A stretch of 64,000 nt of DNA from contig WHVA01000107.1 of the NCBI GenBank assembly GCA_015179125.1, forward strand, positions 62,001-126,000. Direction: 5' to 3'. Shown piece after piece: positions 23,919-38,866 of the stretch. Under the pieces are notes generated by a model. The model searched no databases. It was not told the origin of the DNA and worked only from the letters and a program-made list of their open reading frames with translations. Position numbers and translations under genes: made by a program. This DNA comes from Gautieria morchelliformis. Taxonomy: Eukaryota > Basidiomycota > Agaricomycetes > Gomphales > Gomphaceae. The stretch's first letter is position 1. Every line of letters starts with the position of its first letter.

Positions 23919-24060
23919 TTTTTTTTTTCTCTTTTTTATTTTTTTTAATCCATGTTTTTTTCCGTCTTTTTGGGCTATGCCCTATAGTATGTAAGATGTC
24001 TACAAAGCGCCGGTCGACATGTTATTCTAGCTATCCTTTCCTTCTCTATCTCTGCGTGTG
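23919..24060 (-). mobile_element. short 5'-truncated retroposon with 12-bp target duplication
   Basis: 142 bp flanked by perfect repeats ACTATCTCTAAG (23907-23918 and 24061-24072). A T-rich run at the left is the A-rich tail when read on the minus strand, and the rest matches the tail-side 130 bp of the insert at 2119-2523 (shared GTCTTACATA-like and AGATAGAGAAGG blocks). The truncation and long target repeat are typical of LINE-machinery products. Confidence 0.75.
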
Positions 24061-24298
24061 ACTATCTCTAAGTAATAGCTAAGGTGTCGTTGATCCATCG
24101 ACCAGGAGTTGGCATTACAGTAAATAGTTACAGTAATCACTTCGGTAGTGTCCACCTGCTCTGGTAATGCGATCATACTGAAATTACAGGAATTGAGGTC
24201 TGGCATTGCAATGGGTCAGAAGTTACCGTAACTGAAGACTACTATTGTATGTATATCATTTATGAAACATGGTACAACATGTCGACCATTCAAATTGT

Positions 24299-25892
24299 TC
24301 ACCAGTCAGAGACGGCATTTGTACCACCAAATACTCCTGGGTTGATCCACCGCCGAGCCTGGAGTAGTTCAGGGGGTGCACCGTGACTGCTTCCATGCCC
24401 TACATCTCTCTTCGCGTTTTCTCCTGTCTCTATTTGCGCGACCAGCTGCTTGATTTGAGCTTTCATGGTAACTTCTGGATTCTCTGCCTTCTTTCCTGAA
24501 GCCTTGTCGTGCGCCGTCCGCAGAAGGAACGACACGAATCTGTATACGATCAAAGAATAGTCAGCAAGTCAATCAGCATAAAAATAGATACGCACAGTTC
24601 TTTCAAGAATGCGAATGAAAATCCCTCGGTCTGTTCAGCCATTTCCCTTATGAACATCTCATTCGTGAAGTCGATACCGTGGAGTTTCTTGGTCTTGACG
24701 ATCCATTTCGCAATGTAGGCCTTACGAAGTTCATACGATGGCAAGCGAAACGTATACTTGACGTCAAACCGGGAAGGTCTATTCAGTATTGCATCGTCGA
24801 TAAGTTCTGGATGGTTGGATGTCGCGATGGTCAGGATGCCCTCGTTCTTCTCCTGTCAATCGAGTTCATACTTGAGAATGAGTCAGGCCATGGGAGAGAA
24901 AATTTACTGACTAGTCCGTCTATCTCGTTGAGGAAGAAAGATCTGATTGATGGTGTTACCATCGAGTCGAGATCCTCGATAACCAAGATGCACGGTGCCT
25001 GACGACGTGCAAATTCAAATATGGATCGTATTCCGGCTTCCGAGCCCTGTGGAATTGATTAGCAATATTTAGACCGAAACGTATTCAGACATACACGGTT
25101 CGTGGAGAATGATTTCACGTAAAGAGAAAGCATCCCACTTTCTTTCAGGAGGACTTTAATGGACTCTGTCTTTCCATTTCCTGGTGGTCCTATTTAAAAT
25201 AATAGTTTGTTAATGGCATCGGTCGTAATTTTTGGAACCACGTTACCCAACAAGAGGAGCCCTCTTTTCCATGGGATTTCTAGAGATTCGTAGATTTCGC
25301 GGCTTGAGAAAAATGTGTCCGTATCCCTTTTCAGGCCAGCGATAAATTCTTGGTCAAGAACCAAGTTGTCCCACTGGGCGAGTTGAATAGCATTCCACAG
25401 CTTCTTGTCTTTTGACCAATGTCCGTCGGAAAACACATAAATTTCGTCTTTTGTACCGAGATTCCACCTGTACGCGGCGGTTATGAGTTCCTCACCAACC
25501 TTGTCCCTTTCAGCATTGTCCTTCCCGTCCGCCTTGAACAAGACGATATACATAACCTGTAGGCCAATCGCTGGATCGGACCAAGTGACCTTGTACACGA
25601 GGAAGTCGGTCCCTGCCCAGCTAAATTCACTGAAGCCGACTTTGAGGTTGCCAATCAGTTTATCCCGAGCATGGTCGAACTGATGCACCCGATGCTTTTC
25701 AGTCACCTTCATTTCAACATTCTGCGATTTGAGGAATGAAGCCAGAGGGAAGCACATGTCAAGAACGACGATATGTTGCATTTCGGCATGGGTCCCTTTA
25801 AATTTCTGTGCCACGATGAACTCAATGCTCTGTCCCGGCGAACCAAGATGTTCAGGTAGAAAGTTGTCGAGAAGAAATTGGGATTGATCCAT
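24299..25892 (-). CDS. AAA+ ATPase, BCS1-like ATPase domain, spliced
   Basis: The ATG at 25892 (MDQSQF) is preferred. Five exons are separated by short introns; the first exon ends at 25247 just before the P-loop. The N-terminal about 215 residues are unlike classical BCS1 and show no mitochondrial or membrane segment that I can see. The ATPase module follows: Walker A GPPGNGKT, Walker B ILVIEDLD, a sensor-1 TSNHPE region, and the arginine-finger RPSRFD. A helical lid and a charged tail rich in Lys, Glu and Gly follow, ending at 24299. Such proteins are numerous in agaricomycetes, usually called AAA-type ATPase or BCS1-like, and their substrates are unknown. It should hydrolyse ATP to remodel a protein substrate; the partner is not inferable. 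It is read in the same direction as the DUF6533 gene downstream. Confidence 0.85.
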
Positions 25893-27797
25893 GGTGTGTG
25901 GCAATCGGTGTAGATGCTATCTGGTGAACAGACAGCAATGCTGGGGCGCCGACGAATGTAGTAAGCAGGTTCTTAATTAGCTCAAGGGAATATATCTCAC
26001 TCAGGCTGTGGCACGAGCCGCACAACTGCCTCACGCACTGTGACTCGATTGCCAATTTGTACACAGGATGTGTTCTATAACTGACGTCGAGTCAATAGTA
26101 ACTCCGCGGAGGCGTGACGAAACCGTTTGTGAGTCACAAACACCGACTGATGGTAGGTGCACAAACGTAGAAGCGATGGCCCCTTCTTCACTCCCGAGGC
26201 AATTACTGCAATTAGCGCTGTATAAGAATTAGACCGATATATAGACAAGTAGCATACATGTCCATGCTAAAATCTGACACTCGCCGAACGAAGCGACAAC
26301 AATTAAATACACACGATAAATATAGGCATAATTAACATGGAACGTAAATTCAGAGTTTTCGAGGTGGAATCATGTAAGAGCAGGTAAGTCATGCCTGAAG
26401 AGATAGTGCGTATGGGGTGCTGCATGAAGTAGTAATTTTAATTACAACAGGGGAAAGCGACTATCGAGCAGAGGATGATAGCAAACACCAACGCATCAAC
26501 ATGGCACGCCCTCGGATTCCACGCGACCAAGTGACACGGCTTCTCTACCTGGTGACGAAAATCAAGGTGTACATTCAAGACTCATACATTGAAGCCAACT
26601 GAAAGACATGGGTGAAAGGAAAGGAAGCTCAGGGAAGGCACGAAATGCAAGTCGAGTCCGAAGCGAAGATGCCGCGGCCAAAATTACGGCACTGGAAGGC
26701 AATCACGTGACTTCGGCATCCCACATACACTCATGGGTGGTTTTTTTTGTCATGTGTCTTTCATCACCAACGAGAGGGCCAGGCATACGTATATTTTATA
26801 GTTCATTCGGATGATCGCCTCGCCTACGCGACACTACTGATCTTGTATTGGTAGCCTGTGAAAATACTCTGCAAGCGTGATAATGTTGGGACCCACGCGA
26901 CCCGCTACTGCTAATTGCTCACGTACGGCGGCGAGACAGCTTCGAGAATAAAGGAACGCCGCGCCTTGCGAGGCAGCCGCGACGGGAAAAACAAGTCGAA
27001 GGCCGGAAGCGAAAAACGAAATACGCGGTAGGCAAGCGAGCCACGCTGCAAGATTACGTACCTGTTGCGAAGGCGGATGTAAGCCAGGTGCCGGCCGCCA
27101 TGACCGCCATGGCCTTTTCCCTCGAAAATGGTCGTTGCCTAAGGTACAATACACTAGCTACGTCCCCCGCTTTGTCTTTTCCGGTCTTCCCCTCCCACGC
27201 ATAATACAGTGCCTCGTTCGCTCACAGGACAGGTAGCTTCGCAGTTGGCTCGCTTGCCACCCATGTACCGACACGCACTCGCGTAGTTCAGTTCAATTGC
27301 GCTTCCCACCTTTTTGTTCATACAGCATCCCTGCACGGCATAAACACTTTTTCCCATCAGTTTTTTTTACTGACGCCGTCAGGGACTTAGTGATGTATTT
27401 CTAATCGGTTTTGCCTGCAGCGCCTAGCATCCCTATAACCTCCTTTTCGGGTCTCGAGGATTTTAAGGTGTACACTAGTAATCCTCGACTTCAGCCAACG
27501 CTCACCGGCTGGCAAGTCGGAACAATGCGGACCGCTGACAGTTTCGGACAAGCGCCAACGGTTCGACTTCTTAACTGATGTGCTCTTTCCTGCAAGCGAA
27601 CGGCTACTGTATATGCGCCTTTCCTGCGATTCTCGCCAGTATCTCCAGAAGTAATGGAGCTCCCAGGCCTATCCCAGGGCGTAAAGCTCTGGTAATACCA
27701 CATGACCGCAATCCGGTCATCGTAGTACCCCGTTCGTCATAAGACAGGAGCAACTTCAGAATCAGGGTAATCAAAATACCCCAATATTTCATCCACC
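25893..27797. other. divergent intergenic region
   Basis: 1.9 kb between the starts of the AAA+ gene (minus) and the GMC gene (plus). Small open frames exist on both strands (for example 26417-26602 and 26834-27154), but none shows a motif, a convincing start context or splice continuity. I treat it as non-coding and promoter-bearing. Confidence 0.4.
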
Positions 27798-29673
27798 ATG
27801 TTGCTCTCGTTACTGTTACTTTCAGTCTTTCTCGCTTCAGTACAGGTGAATTCAGCAAAGTCGCCGTTACGAAACATCGGACATGATCACGAATATGATT
27901 ATGTGATCGTTGGAGGTGGTACTGTGAGTTGGAATATTTTGCCGTGGTTTCTCAGCGACGACACTGACGGGCATGTCACTTCTGATTCATCAAACCTGTT
28001 AGGCAGGTTCTGTCCTTGCAAATCGCTTGAGTGAAGACCCGGGGGTAACGGTTGCCGTAATAGAGGGAGGGCCTTCGGATGTAGGACTGGAAGAAGTACA
28101 GATCCTCAAAAATTGGCTGGATCTACTGGGGACAAAATATGACTACAAGTATGGCATAACGGAACAGCCGAAGTGTGTATAACCATCTTTCCTCTGCCTT
28201 CCCTATCTCACAATGTCAGCGGTAACTCCCATATAATTCACTCTCGGGCGAAGGTACTCGGCGGATGTGCCTCCCACAACACCCTTATATCCTTTCAGCC
28301 CTTTAACCAAGACCTTGACCATTGGGCTGACCTGGGCAACATCGGTTGGACAGCTGCAGAAATTCGACCTTACGGTGAGCGTATCAAAATGGACTTCCGA
28401 CCCGTCGCGCACAAAGATCGTAATGCTGCTGCATCGGCTTGGGTTGTTTCTGCTGCCAAAGCCACGGGTGCAAGGATTGTCTCCGATTTCAACGCTAAAA
28501 TCACGGGGCAGCAGGATATGGTGGACGCAGTGGGTTTCCTCAGCGTCGCGTACGACCCCTACACCGGCCATCGCGACAGCGCGAGCGTAGCTTATCTCCA
28601 CCCCATCATGGGGGTCAGGCATAATTTACATCTACTTTTAGAGACTTGGGCAGATGGTCTGATTTGGGATGACTTGGATCCGAAGAGAGTCAGTGGTGTG
28701 CACACTAGATCTCAGGATGGGGAGTTAGTTATAAAAGCTCGCAGAGAGGTAATTATTTCTGCCGGAGCTATTGACTCTCCCAGGCTGCTTCTGCTCTCTG
28801 GGATTGGTCCTGCGCAGGAGCTTCAAGCACTGGGCATCAAACCCACGCATATGCTGCCAGGTGTCGGTGAGAATCTTGTGAATATGCTTTGTTCTTATTC
28901 TGTGTGGCCACCATTCAAACCTCATTTAGATGGATCACGTTGAAACTATTATCATGTGGAATGCCAGCTCAACGCCGAAAGAAACGGTCATGTTCAGTGA
29001 CGCTGCTCTCTTCCACCGCTTCAACACCTCCGATCCGCGCCCCGACCTCATGAGCCACGTGTACCAAATACCCTTCACCGACCACACTGTTCGCCTGGGT
29101 TATCCCACTCCTCGACACGCATTCGCCATGACCCCGAATGTTCCTCGCCCGGTTTCACGCGGCAAGTTGTCTCTTGCATCTTCCGATCCGTCTGTTGCAC
29201 CATTGATCGATTTTCGATACTTCACGGATCCTCAAGGCCATGATGCGGCACTGCTCGTGCGCGGCATCCGACTCGCCCGTGAGATAGCCAAAACAGCACC
29301 ATTCTCTGAACACATCGGCGGGGAAATATTCCCTGGCGTGGAGGTGACGAGCGACGAGGAGATCTCCTACCTAGCTCGCAAAGCGTCCAACACGGTTTAC
29401 CATTCGTCGGGAACGTGTAAAATGGGACCCGACACAGATGACATGGCAGTGGTTGACCAAAGGCTGCGTGTCAAAGGCTTGAAGGGCCTTCGTGTTGTAG
29501 ACGCCAGCATATTTCCAAACATTCCCTCAGTCAACCCCATGCTGCTGGTTCTCACAGTTGCTGAACGTGCTGCAGACATGATAAAGGAGGACTCGTTGCG
29601 ACTACAGTCGCCAGTGCGGGATGGTCTCTACCCTGATGTCTATGCCGGTCAGCAACCTTGGGTCGGCATCTAG
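27798..29673 (+). CDS. secreted GMC oxidoreductase (FAD-dependent, aryl-alcohol oxidase/choline dehydrogenase type)
   Basis: Four exons read cleanly: 27798-27923, 28003-28172, 28220-28877 and 28930-29673. They sum to 1698 nt (565 residues), a normal family length. Residues 1-20 form a hydrophobic signal peptide, so the enzyme is probably secreted. The FAD-binding dinucleotide motif DYVIVGGGT is split from AGSVLANRL by intron 1. Then come the GMC signature RAKVLGG, the second signature GAIDSPRLLLLSGIGP, the PGVGENLMDHVE loop, and the C-terminal catalytic pair: His in VYHSSGTCKMG and Asn in SVNPMLL. It should oxidise an alcohol to a carbonyl with oxygen or quinone as acceptor. The substrate cannot be told, though wood- and litter-decay fungi use such enzymes to feed peroxide to peroxidases. 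It converges on the LSH gene with about 250 bp between stops. Confidence 0.9.
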
Positions 29674-29922
29674 TTGGTACCCTTGATAGTGTCCCTTACG
29701 CTTGCCGCATCTTGTGCTAACAACCTGTTTGGCACATTGTCGGGAGGACATCAGCCTAGTCTCGTGGCTGGACTTCCCTGGGGATTCTTTCGCCTTCTTT
29801 CGCCTTCACCACTGCAATTTACCTCATGAGGGGAATTCGATATCTGAGTGTGTAATCCAAGACCATCTCTGTATCTCTCCTTTACATTGAAATTATATAT
29901 GCCCTTGAAATTATATACGACT

Positions 29923-33515
<3,593 letters not shown>

Positions 33516-33974
33516 GGCGATATAGTTTGAGGCTGTAGTACTTGTGGAGGAAGCTGGAGGTAGACGGACTAAGTGTCACAGACGCGTGACCGTAACGCGA
33601 ATGGAGGTTCTTTTCAAGTTTATTTATGTAAAAAGGGAAACTGATAATTACTACGTGCTAGAGCTTAACGGGCTTTCATCCATTTCGCACGCAAGATTGC
33701 TAACTCTCGATGTTGCATCAGATTGGCATGAGGAGCTTCTTAACTCGAGGTCTCAGGAGCAAGGACGTTAGGACGTTGGAAACACGGTTCATTGAAGAAC
33801 ATCAAGAAATCTGTAAGATAAGAACTGAAGGGTATCAAAATAATCGTATGACCCGACACCTTGAACTACACATGCAGAGCAACGAGAGCTAAACCCGCAC
33901 AGACAACCCTACTAAACGGATGATTGGATAGGACACGTCAGGGGCTAAGCATGGAGCGGAATAGGCGGTACAGA

Positions 33975-35253
33975 TTAAGAGAACTTCCACTTGTTCCCGC
34001 AGTTGGTACAGCTGTCAGACACGCATGAGATTATTCTGATGTGAGGACAATGGCAGTGAAAAATACATACGTAACAAAAGTCTAAAAAATCAGGGGAAAT
34101 GTCAGGAGTACCCCAGAGCGAGCGGTTACTAACTCACAGTCATCGGCTCATCGGCGCTGCGGGTCTGTTGCTGGCGGTAACGAGTCTTGCGCTAAAGTGG
34201 TGAAGCTCGTTAAGACAGCGCTCCTCGAATGACGGCAATACTAACCTGTTTGCAACGTCCACATTGAAATGCATCCGTTTCCGCTGCCATTTCTTCCGAG
34301 CCCAAAGAGTTGTAGAAGTTCGCTTCACTGATTTTCTTGTCTGCTTGTTTTCGATCTTCTGAAGCCATATCCTGACTGGTCATCGTGCAAAGGCGTGATG
34401 CCGGCAGGTCGCCGCTGACAACACTCTCACGTAGACCGGGGTTGCTCTTGTCTTTGAGGTTCAGATATAACGAACGGATCTTGGTCCTATACGGCTGCGA
34501 TGTTTGGCGGTGATGTTGCGCGTACACGGTCTCCTCGACGGCGAGTGCCCGAGAGCTCAACTGGTCATTGGCTGGTACATCGTTTGTGTCAAGTCAAATG
34601 GTGAAGTCGAGCTGGGACTTACGAGCACCAGAATCAAAGGCAATCGCATCATAGATCATTTGCACGCATTTGTCGCGAACCGGATCTCCCAGGACATTGA
34701 TGGGCACACCGTCCGTTTTAGCCGTACGCGCAATGGACGTTGAAGGAGATGCAGGACCGGGGGATAGCTGTGACGCACTCGACCCGCGTCGCACACCTTG
34801 CAAATGCACTACATATGGGGTGAGCGTTCATCATAAGCAAGACGAAGGGTGCGCACAGGCGGGCTTAACCTGCGAACCAGAACCCGCTGCTTTTGCTCGG
34901 TCTACCTCGCCTTTCCACTTCTTGACCAACTCCTTTGCCAAATCTGAAATATCCTTGCTGCTGTGCGTTCGTAGTTTGCCTACAGCCAGCCCAGCCTTGG
35001 TTTCCTGATACAGTGTGGCAGTGAGTGGGAGCGATAAGGGGGTAAAAATATGACATGCAACACTGACCCTTAGAACGCTCTCTGTCGCTATAACATTTCG
35101 CTTAAGCCACCAGAGTGTATCTTGGATATCCTGAATAACATACGTAGAGTTAAGTTAGACGTGAATCATCTTCCCATGTAAAAATGTTACCTTTTCCCTT
35201 GACGCCGACTGCAGTCCTTTGATACGCCCTTTTAGTTCAGCTATATCTGCCAT
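33975..35253 (-). CDS. DST1: transcription elongation factor TFIIS
   Basis: The ATG at 35253 starts MADIAELKGRIKGL. Domain I (LW-type helical bundle: TLWWLKRNVIATESVLR, then SKDISDLAKELVKKW) is followed by a Ser/Pro-rich linker. The central Pol II-binding domain II has VRDKCVQMIYDAI and YRTKIRSLYLNLKD. The C-terminal zinc ribbon reads FQCGRCKQ, then RSADEPMT with the catalytic Asp-Glu pair, then CTNCGNKWKFS, stop at 33975. All four Cys are present. TFIIS stimulates transcript cleavage by backtracked RNA polymerase II in the nucleus. At least six short exons are needed. Its start faces that of the PRL1 gene across 203 bp, a likely shared promoter. The same factor's Pol II partner RPB9 is encoded 6 kb away. 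Confidence 0.95.
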
Positions 35254-35456
35254 CTCGCTGCTCTGATACTATGTAGATAAAGTACAGGTCTCTAATATAA
35301 GGGAAGGATGTGGTCTCAAGTGGCTCCTCAAAGCGTACGATGTGGAACAAAATAAACCTTGTCTAGGCTGAGCTGGAAACGCGGCGGGCGCCGAAATCCC
35401 CACACGTTAGCTTCACTTCAGACTTGTATTGTTGGTTTCATAGTTCCAGCAGTTAT
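35254..35456. promoter_or_regulatory. compact divergent promoter between TFIIS and PRL1
   Basis: Only 203 bp separate the two start codons. The sequence contains GCGGGCGCCGAAATCC and a CACACGTTAG block but no clear TATA box at a fixed distance. Shared regulation of the two nuclear housekeeping genes is an inference from spacing alone. Confidence 0.5.
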
Positions 35457-37041
35457 ATGGCTTCAACGTCCACGCTGCCGCCTCTTGATCCAATACTTCG
35501 CACAAGCCTGAAGCGAACTCGCAGTATTTTTGCTGCGTCATCTACAGATGGACTAAAAGACGACGAGAAGAGGTGTGTAAAATATCTAGGTGATGCGTTG
35601 GGCTACTCTAATTATTATCTTGCTACGTTTTACTAGTGTTCGCTTGAAACTGTCTGTCAAGGTCCGAGATGAATACAAGTATGCGACATCCCTCCCCCCT
35701 GCCCTCCTCGCTCAGCAAGGCCAGGTTGGCCCAGCTCGCCCAAAACATATGAAAGCCATAACAGCAGGCCGTCCGTAGTTGTTTTATCATTACCGCATTT
35801 CTTTCGCTTACTTTTGGTCATTGTTCAGCATCGTCATCCGACCCTAACCTATCCCTTATTGCTGCACCTGCTGCACCAAAACAATCTACGTTCACCTCTT
35901 CCACCTCACTTTCCAAAGCGCTCATCCGCCATAAGACAACTCGAACTATCAAGCCAGAGTTCCATCCTCAATGGGCACTCAAGCGTGTCATATCTGGACA
36001 CCTTGGCTGGGTTCGTTCCGTTGCTGTTGAGCCAGGAAACAAATGGTTCGCTACAGGCGCTGGCGATAGAGTTATCAAGATCTGGGATCTTGCAAGTGGA
36101 GAGCTCAAATTGAGCTTAACGGGACACATTAGCACCGTTAGAGGTCTGGGCGTGTCGTCGCGTCATCCTTATTTATTCAGCTGTGGTGAGGACAAGGTGC
36201 GTGTCACTATAGCCTGAAATACGCCGTGTTGAGTGTTATGCTCGTAGATGGTAAAATGCTGGGATTTAGAGGCAAACAAAGTCATTCGTCACTACCACGG
36301 TCATCTCTCTGGCGTCTATTCGCTCAGCCTACACCCTACCCTTGACATCCTCGTCACATCCGGACGAGATGCATCCGCACGTGTTTGGGATATGCGTACC
36401 AAGGCGGGAATACATGTGCTTTCAGGGCACACAGCAACTGTCGCTGCTGTGCGATGCCAGGAGTCGGATCCGCAGGTCATCACCGGTAGTATGGACAGTA
36501 CCGTCCGACTGTGGGATCTTGCCGCGGGAAAGACGATGGTGCAACTGACACACCACAAAAAGTCGGTTCGCGCTCTTGCGATTCATCCCACCGAGTATAG
36601 TTTTGCGTCTGCCTCGGCTGGGGGGAATAACATCAAGAAATGGAAATGTCCTGAGGGAACGTTCGTCTTTAACTTCAGCGGACACAGTGCAATCATCAAT
36701 ACATTGAGCGTGAACCCTGAGGGAGTGTTCTTTTCTGGAGGTGTGTCTCGAGTCACTTGAGTTTATGTATACATTGCTCATTGTGGTTTAGGGGACAATG
36801 GCACGCTGACGTTTTGGGATTATGCGACGGGGACCCCGTTTCAAACTATGGACGATGTACCACAACCAGGGTCTTTGGAGGCGGAAGCAGGCGTGTTTTG
36901 TTCGACTTTCGACCAGACCGGAACGCGTCTCATCACGGGAGGAGCAGATAAGACCATCAAAGTGCGCGTTCCTCTTTTGTTGTCATGCGGTATCCTCATG
37001 CTGCGCCACTCTACTAGATTTACGCCGAACAAGGCGAATAG
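35457..37041 (+). CDS. PRP46: pleiotropic regulator 1 / Prp46 WD40 protein
   Basis: The ATG at 35457 ([18 protein letters not shown]) is followed by an intron at 35573-35636. A second exon carries [15 protein letters not shown], then a Ser/Pro-rich exon. The PRL1 hallmark [15 protein letters not shown] starts a seven-bladed WD40 propeller: blades ending [46 protein letters not shown] and a final GGADKTIK. The last exon is tiny: after an intron, IYAEQGE and stop at 37041. The family member is part of the Prp19 (NineTeen) complex needed for activation of the spliceosome. Length and blade count are normal and no break is seen. It converges on the Eos1 gene. Confidence 0.95.
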
Positions 37042-37532
37042 CGAATGTAAAATGTGTTGTAATCACGCTTGTACTGTGTCACCATCAGGTTTGCAAATTT
37101 TGTCTTGCATAACTGGGTGCTACGGTACCGAACTTCGGCTGAGATGTTATCAGCGAAGACCTTCGAGGAGCTGTCGTTGGGGTTAAAAACTGATGATCGA
37201 CACCGTATACGGGTTCAACAACCACGGTATGATCGATCACGTACAATGAAATGCAACTGTAAGATATACTGTACGCCAAATGAGGTGAGAATTAACGCTA
37301 GTCATCCAAAGAGAATACAGTAAAAGATAAAGTCTGATGGCGGACAACTGAGCGAGATGCATCGAACAATATTTGGATGTGCAGATGAGAAATAATGATA
37401 AGATAGTTTCTTCAGTCTAGGAAGTGACAGCCTTGAAATCTCCAGCCTGAATCACAAACGATATGAGTAGTCGTATAAGTCCGAGTCAATTCGGGAGAAA
37501 AGCACACAAGCACCCGGACGAGATTTTGAAGT
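37042..37532. other. convergent intergenic spacer
   Basis: About 490 bp between the stops of PRL1 and Eos1. No gene or repeat is recognised. Confidence 0.4.
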
Positions 37533-38397
37533 TCAGCAACCACTGATCTCCCTTCTCAATGCCTCTGCCCAGGCCATAAAGAAATAGACGACGCCCATCG
37601 GAAGGGCACACTTGATCCCCACCTCAATCCAGTCCCACCTGCGTGGACCCCATCTGACGCCTGTAGCATCGGAGCCCTTGGCCTCCAGCCGAACATTGGT
37701 CGGTCCCCACAGGTTGCTTGTGACCCAGATCTGGATGGATCGGCTGACGCAGGTCGTGCTACCAATGATAGCCCAGCAGATGACGGGGCGACGCTCGTGG
37801 TTAAACAGCACGAGTGTGTACTGGGTCGCAGGCCAACATATGGCTTGGAGAGCGAGTAGTCGAATGAGAGTGGAGAGGGGTGTATAATAAGTCTTCCAGC
37901 GGGTAAGGAGCCCGGTAGTCAACCTGAGACATTGATGAGCGGTGAGGAGGCCCTTTTGGCCATCCGATCCCATCAGGAATGGTGTTCATAGAGTGCAAAG
38001 CGCAGATTATGTACACACCCAAAGTAAGCAGACCAGATGATCCAGGCGTGAGTGAGTGGTTTGAAGGTGATAAATATTGGAGAGATGATAGCAAACTCCT
38101 GCAAATGCGGGCACGACGGAAAGGAGACGGAAAGTTTGGAAAAGGATAGGTGTCAAGCGTGCCAAGGGCGTAGGAGGCGTCAAAGGGGGAGGCGTAGGTA
38201 TTCTACGGGATATGGGCAGTTGCCTCTATTGTACGATAAGTACCCCGCAAAGACATTCATACAGGAATATGACGACGCACGGGTTCATCGAGTTCCGTCG
38301 TCTCTCCAGCATCCCTTCCCCGCCCCGTCGAGATTGGTTTCTCGTACCTATGATTTGAGATGCATGTACTCGCCGCGCGGGAAGGTCGAGAATGCAT
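37533..38397 (-). CDS. EOS1: Eos1-family membrane protein (N-glycosylation/ER protein)
   Basis: The ATG at 38397 (MHSRPSRAAS) is chosen because its exon runs to a GTACGA donor; an upstream in-frame-looking ATG at 38417 lies in another frame. The second exon has RLLSVVPAFAGVCYHL and ends in a hydrophobic segment. After an intron ending TCTCAG at 37924, the main exon (37533-37923) carries the Eos1 core: LLALQAICWPATQYTL, ISRSIQIWVTSNLW-like CVSRSIQIWVTSNLW, RRWDWIEV and MGVVYFFMAWAEA. Four hydrophobic helices can be seen. Yeast Eos1 is an endoplasmic-reticulum protein linked to N-glycosylation and oxidative-stress tolerance; its biochemical activity is unknown. Start choice is the least certain point. 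Confidence 0.8.
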
Positions 38398-38866
38398 AAC
38401 CGAGGGTATTCATCCATAATCCTGGGGTTGGGTATCTCGGCACCATACCTCGGCGCGCTTTGGCGCCAGTTGTCATGTTCAATTCAATTCAGTTCAATTG
38501 AGAACAAATATATAGTGATGAGATAAAACAAAACGCGAAATATCATCGGGATAAAAAGGCCTGATGCAAAAAAGCCAGACAGGATGATAACGAAAATAAT
38601 CCGTGCAGCGATATACTGTTCAGTCGGAGTCGGAGTCGGGGATATGTGGGGACTCGCTCAGCGCAGCCTGTCTGTAGCTAGTTGATGTGACCCATGTTTC
38701 CTACTTGGGGATACCAAAGCCCTGGTCCGCTAAACATGTACGGAAGTTGACCTTGCTTAATGGCAACGCGTTCTTTTCCCTGGCTTTGGCTACTGCCATA
38801 TCCATCCTCGTCCATTGGGATTCGTGGGTCGTGAAGGCCTCAATTTCAAATACTAGAAAAGGCAGC
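38398..38866. other. divergent intergenic spacer
   Basis: About 470 bp between the Eos1 and monooxygenase starts. It contains an imperfect run of TTCAATTCAATTCAGTTCAA at about 38480 and no recognisable gene. Confidence 0.35.

Noticed and set aside
26417-27154. Small ORFs in the AAA+/GMC divergent spacer
   Set aside because: No motif, weak start context, composition like non-coding DNA.
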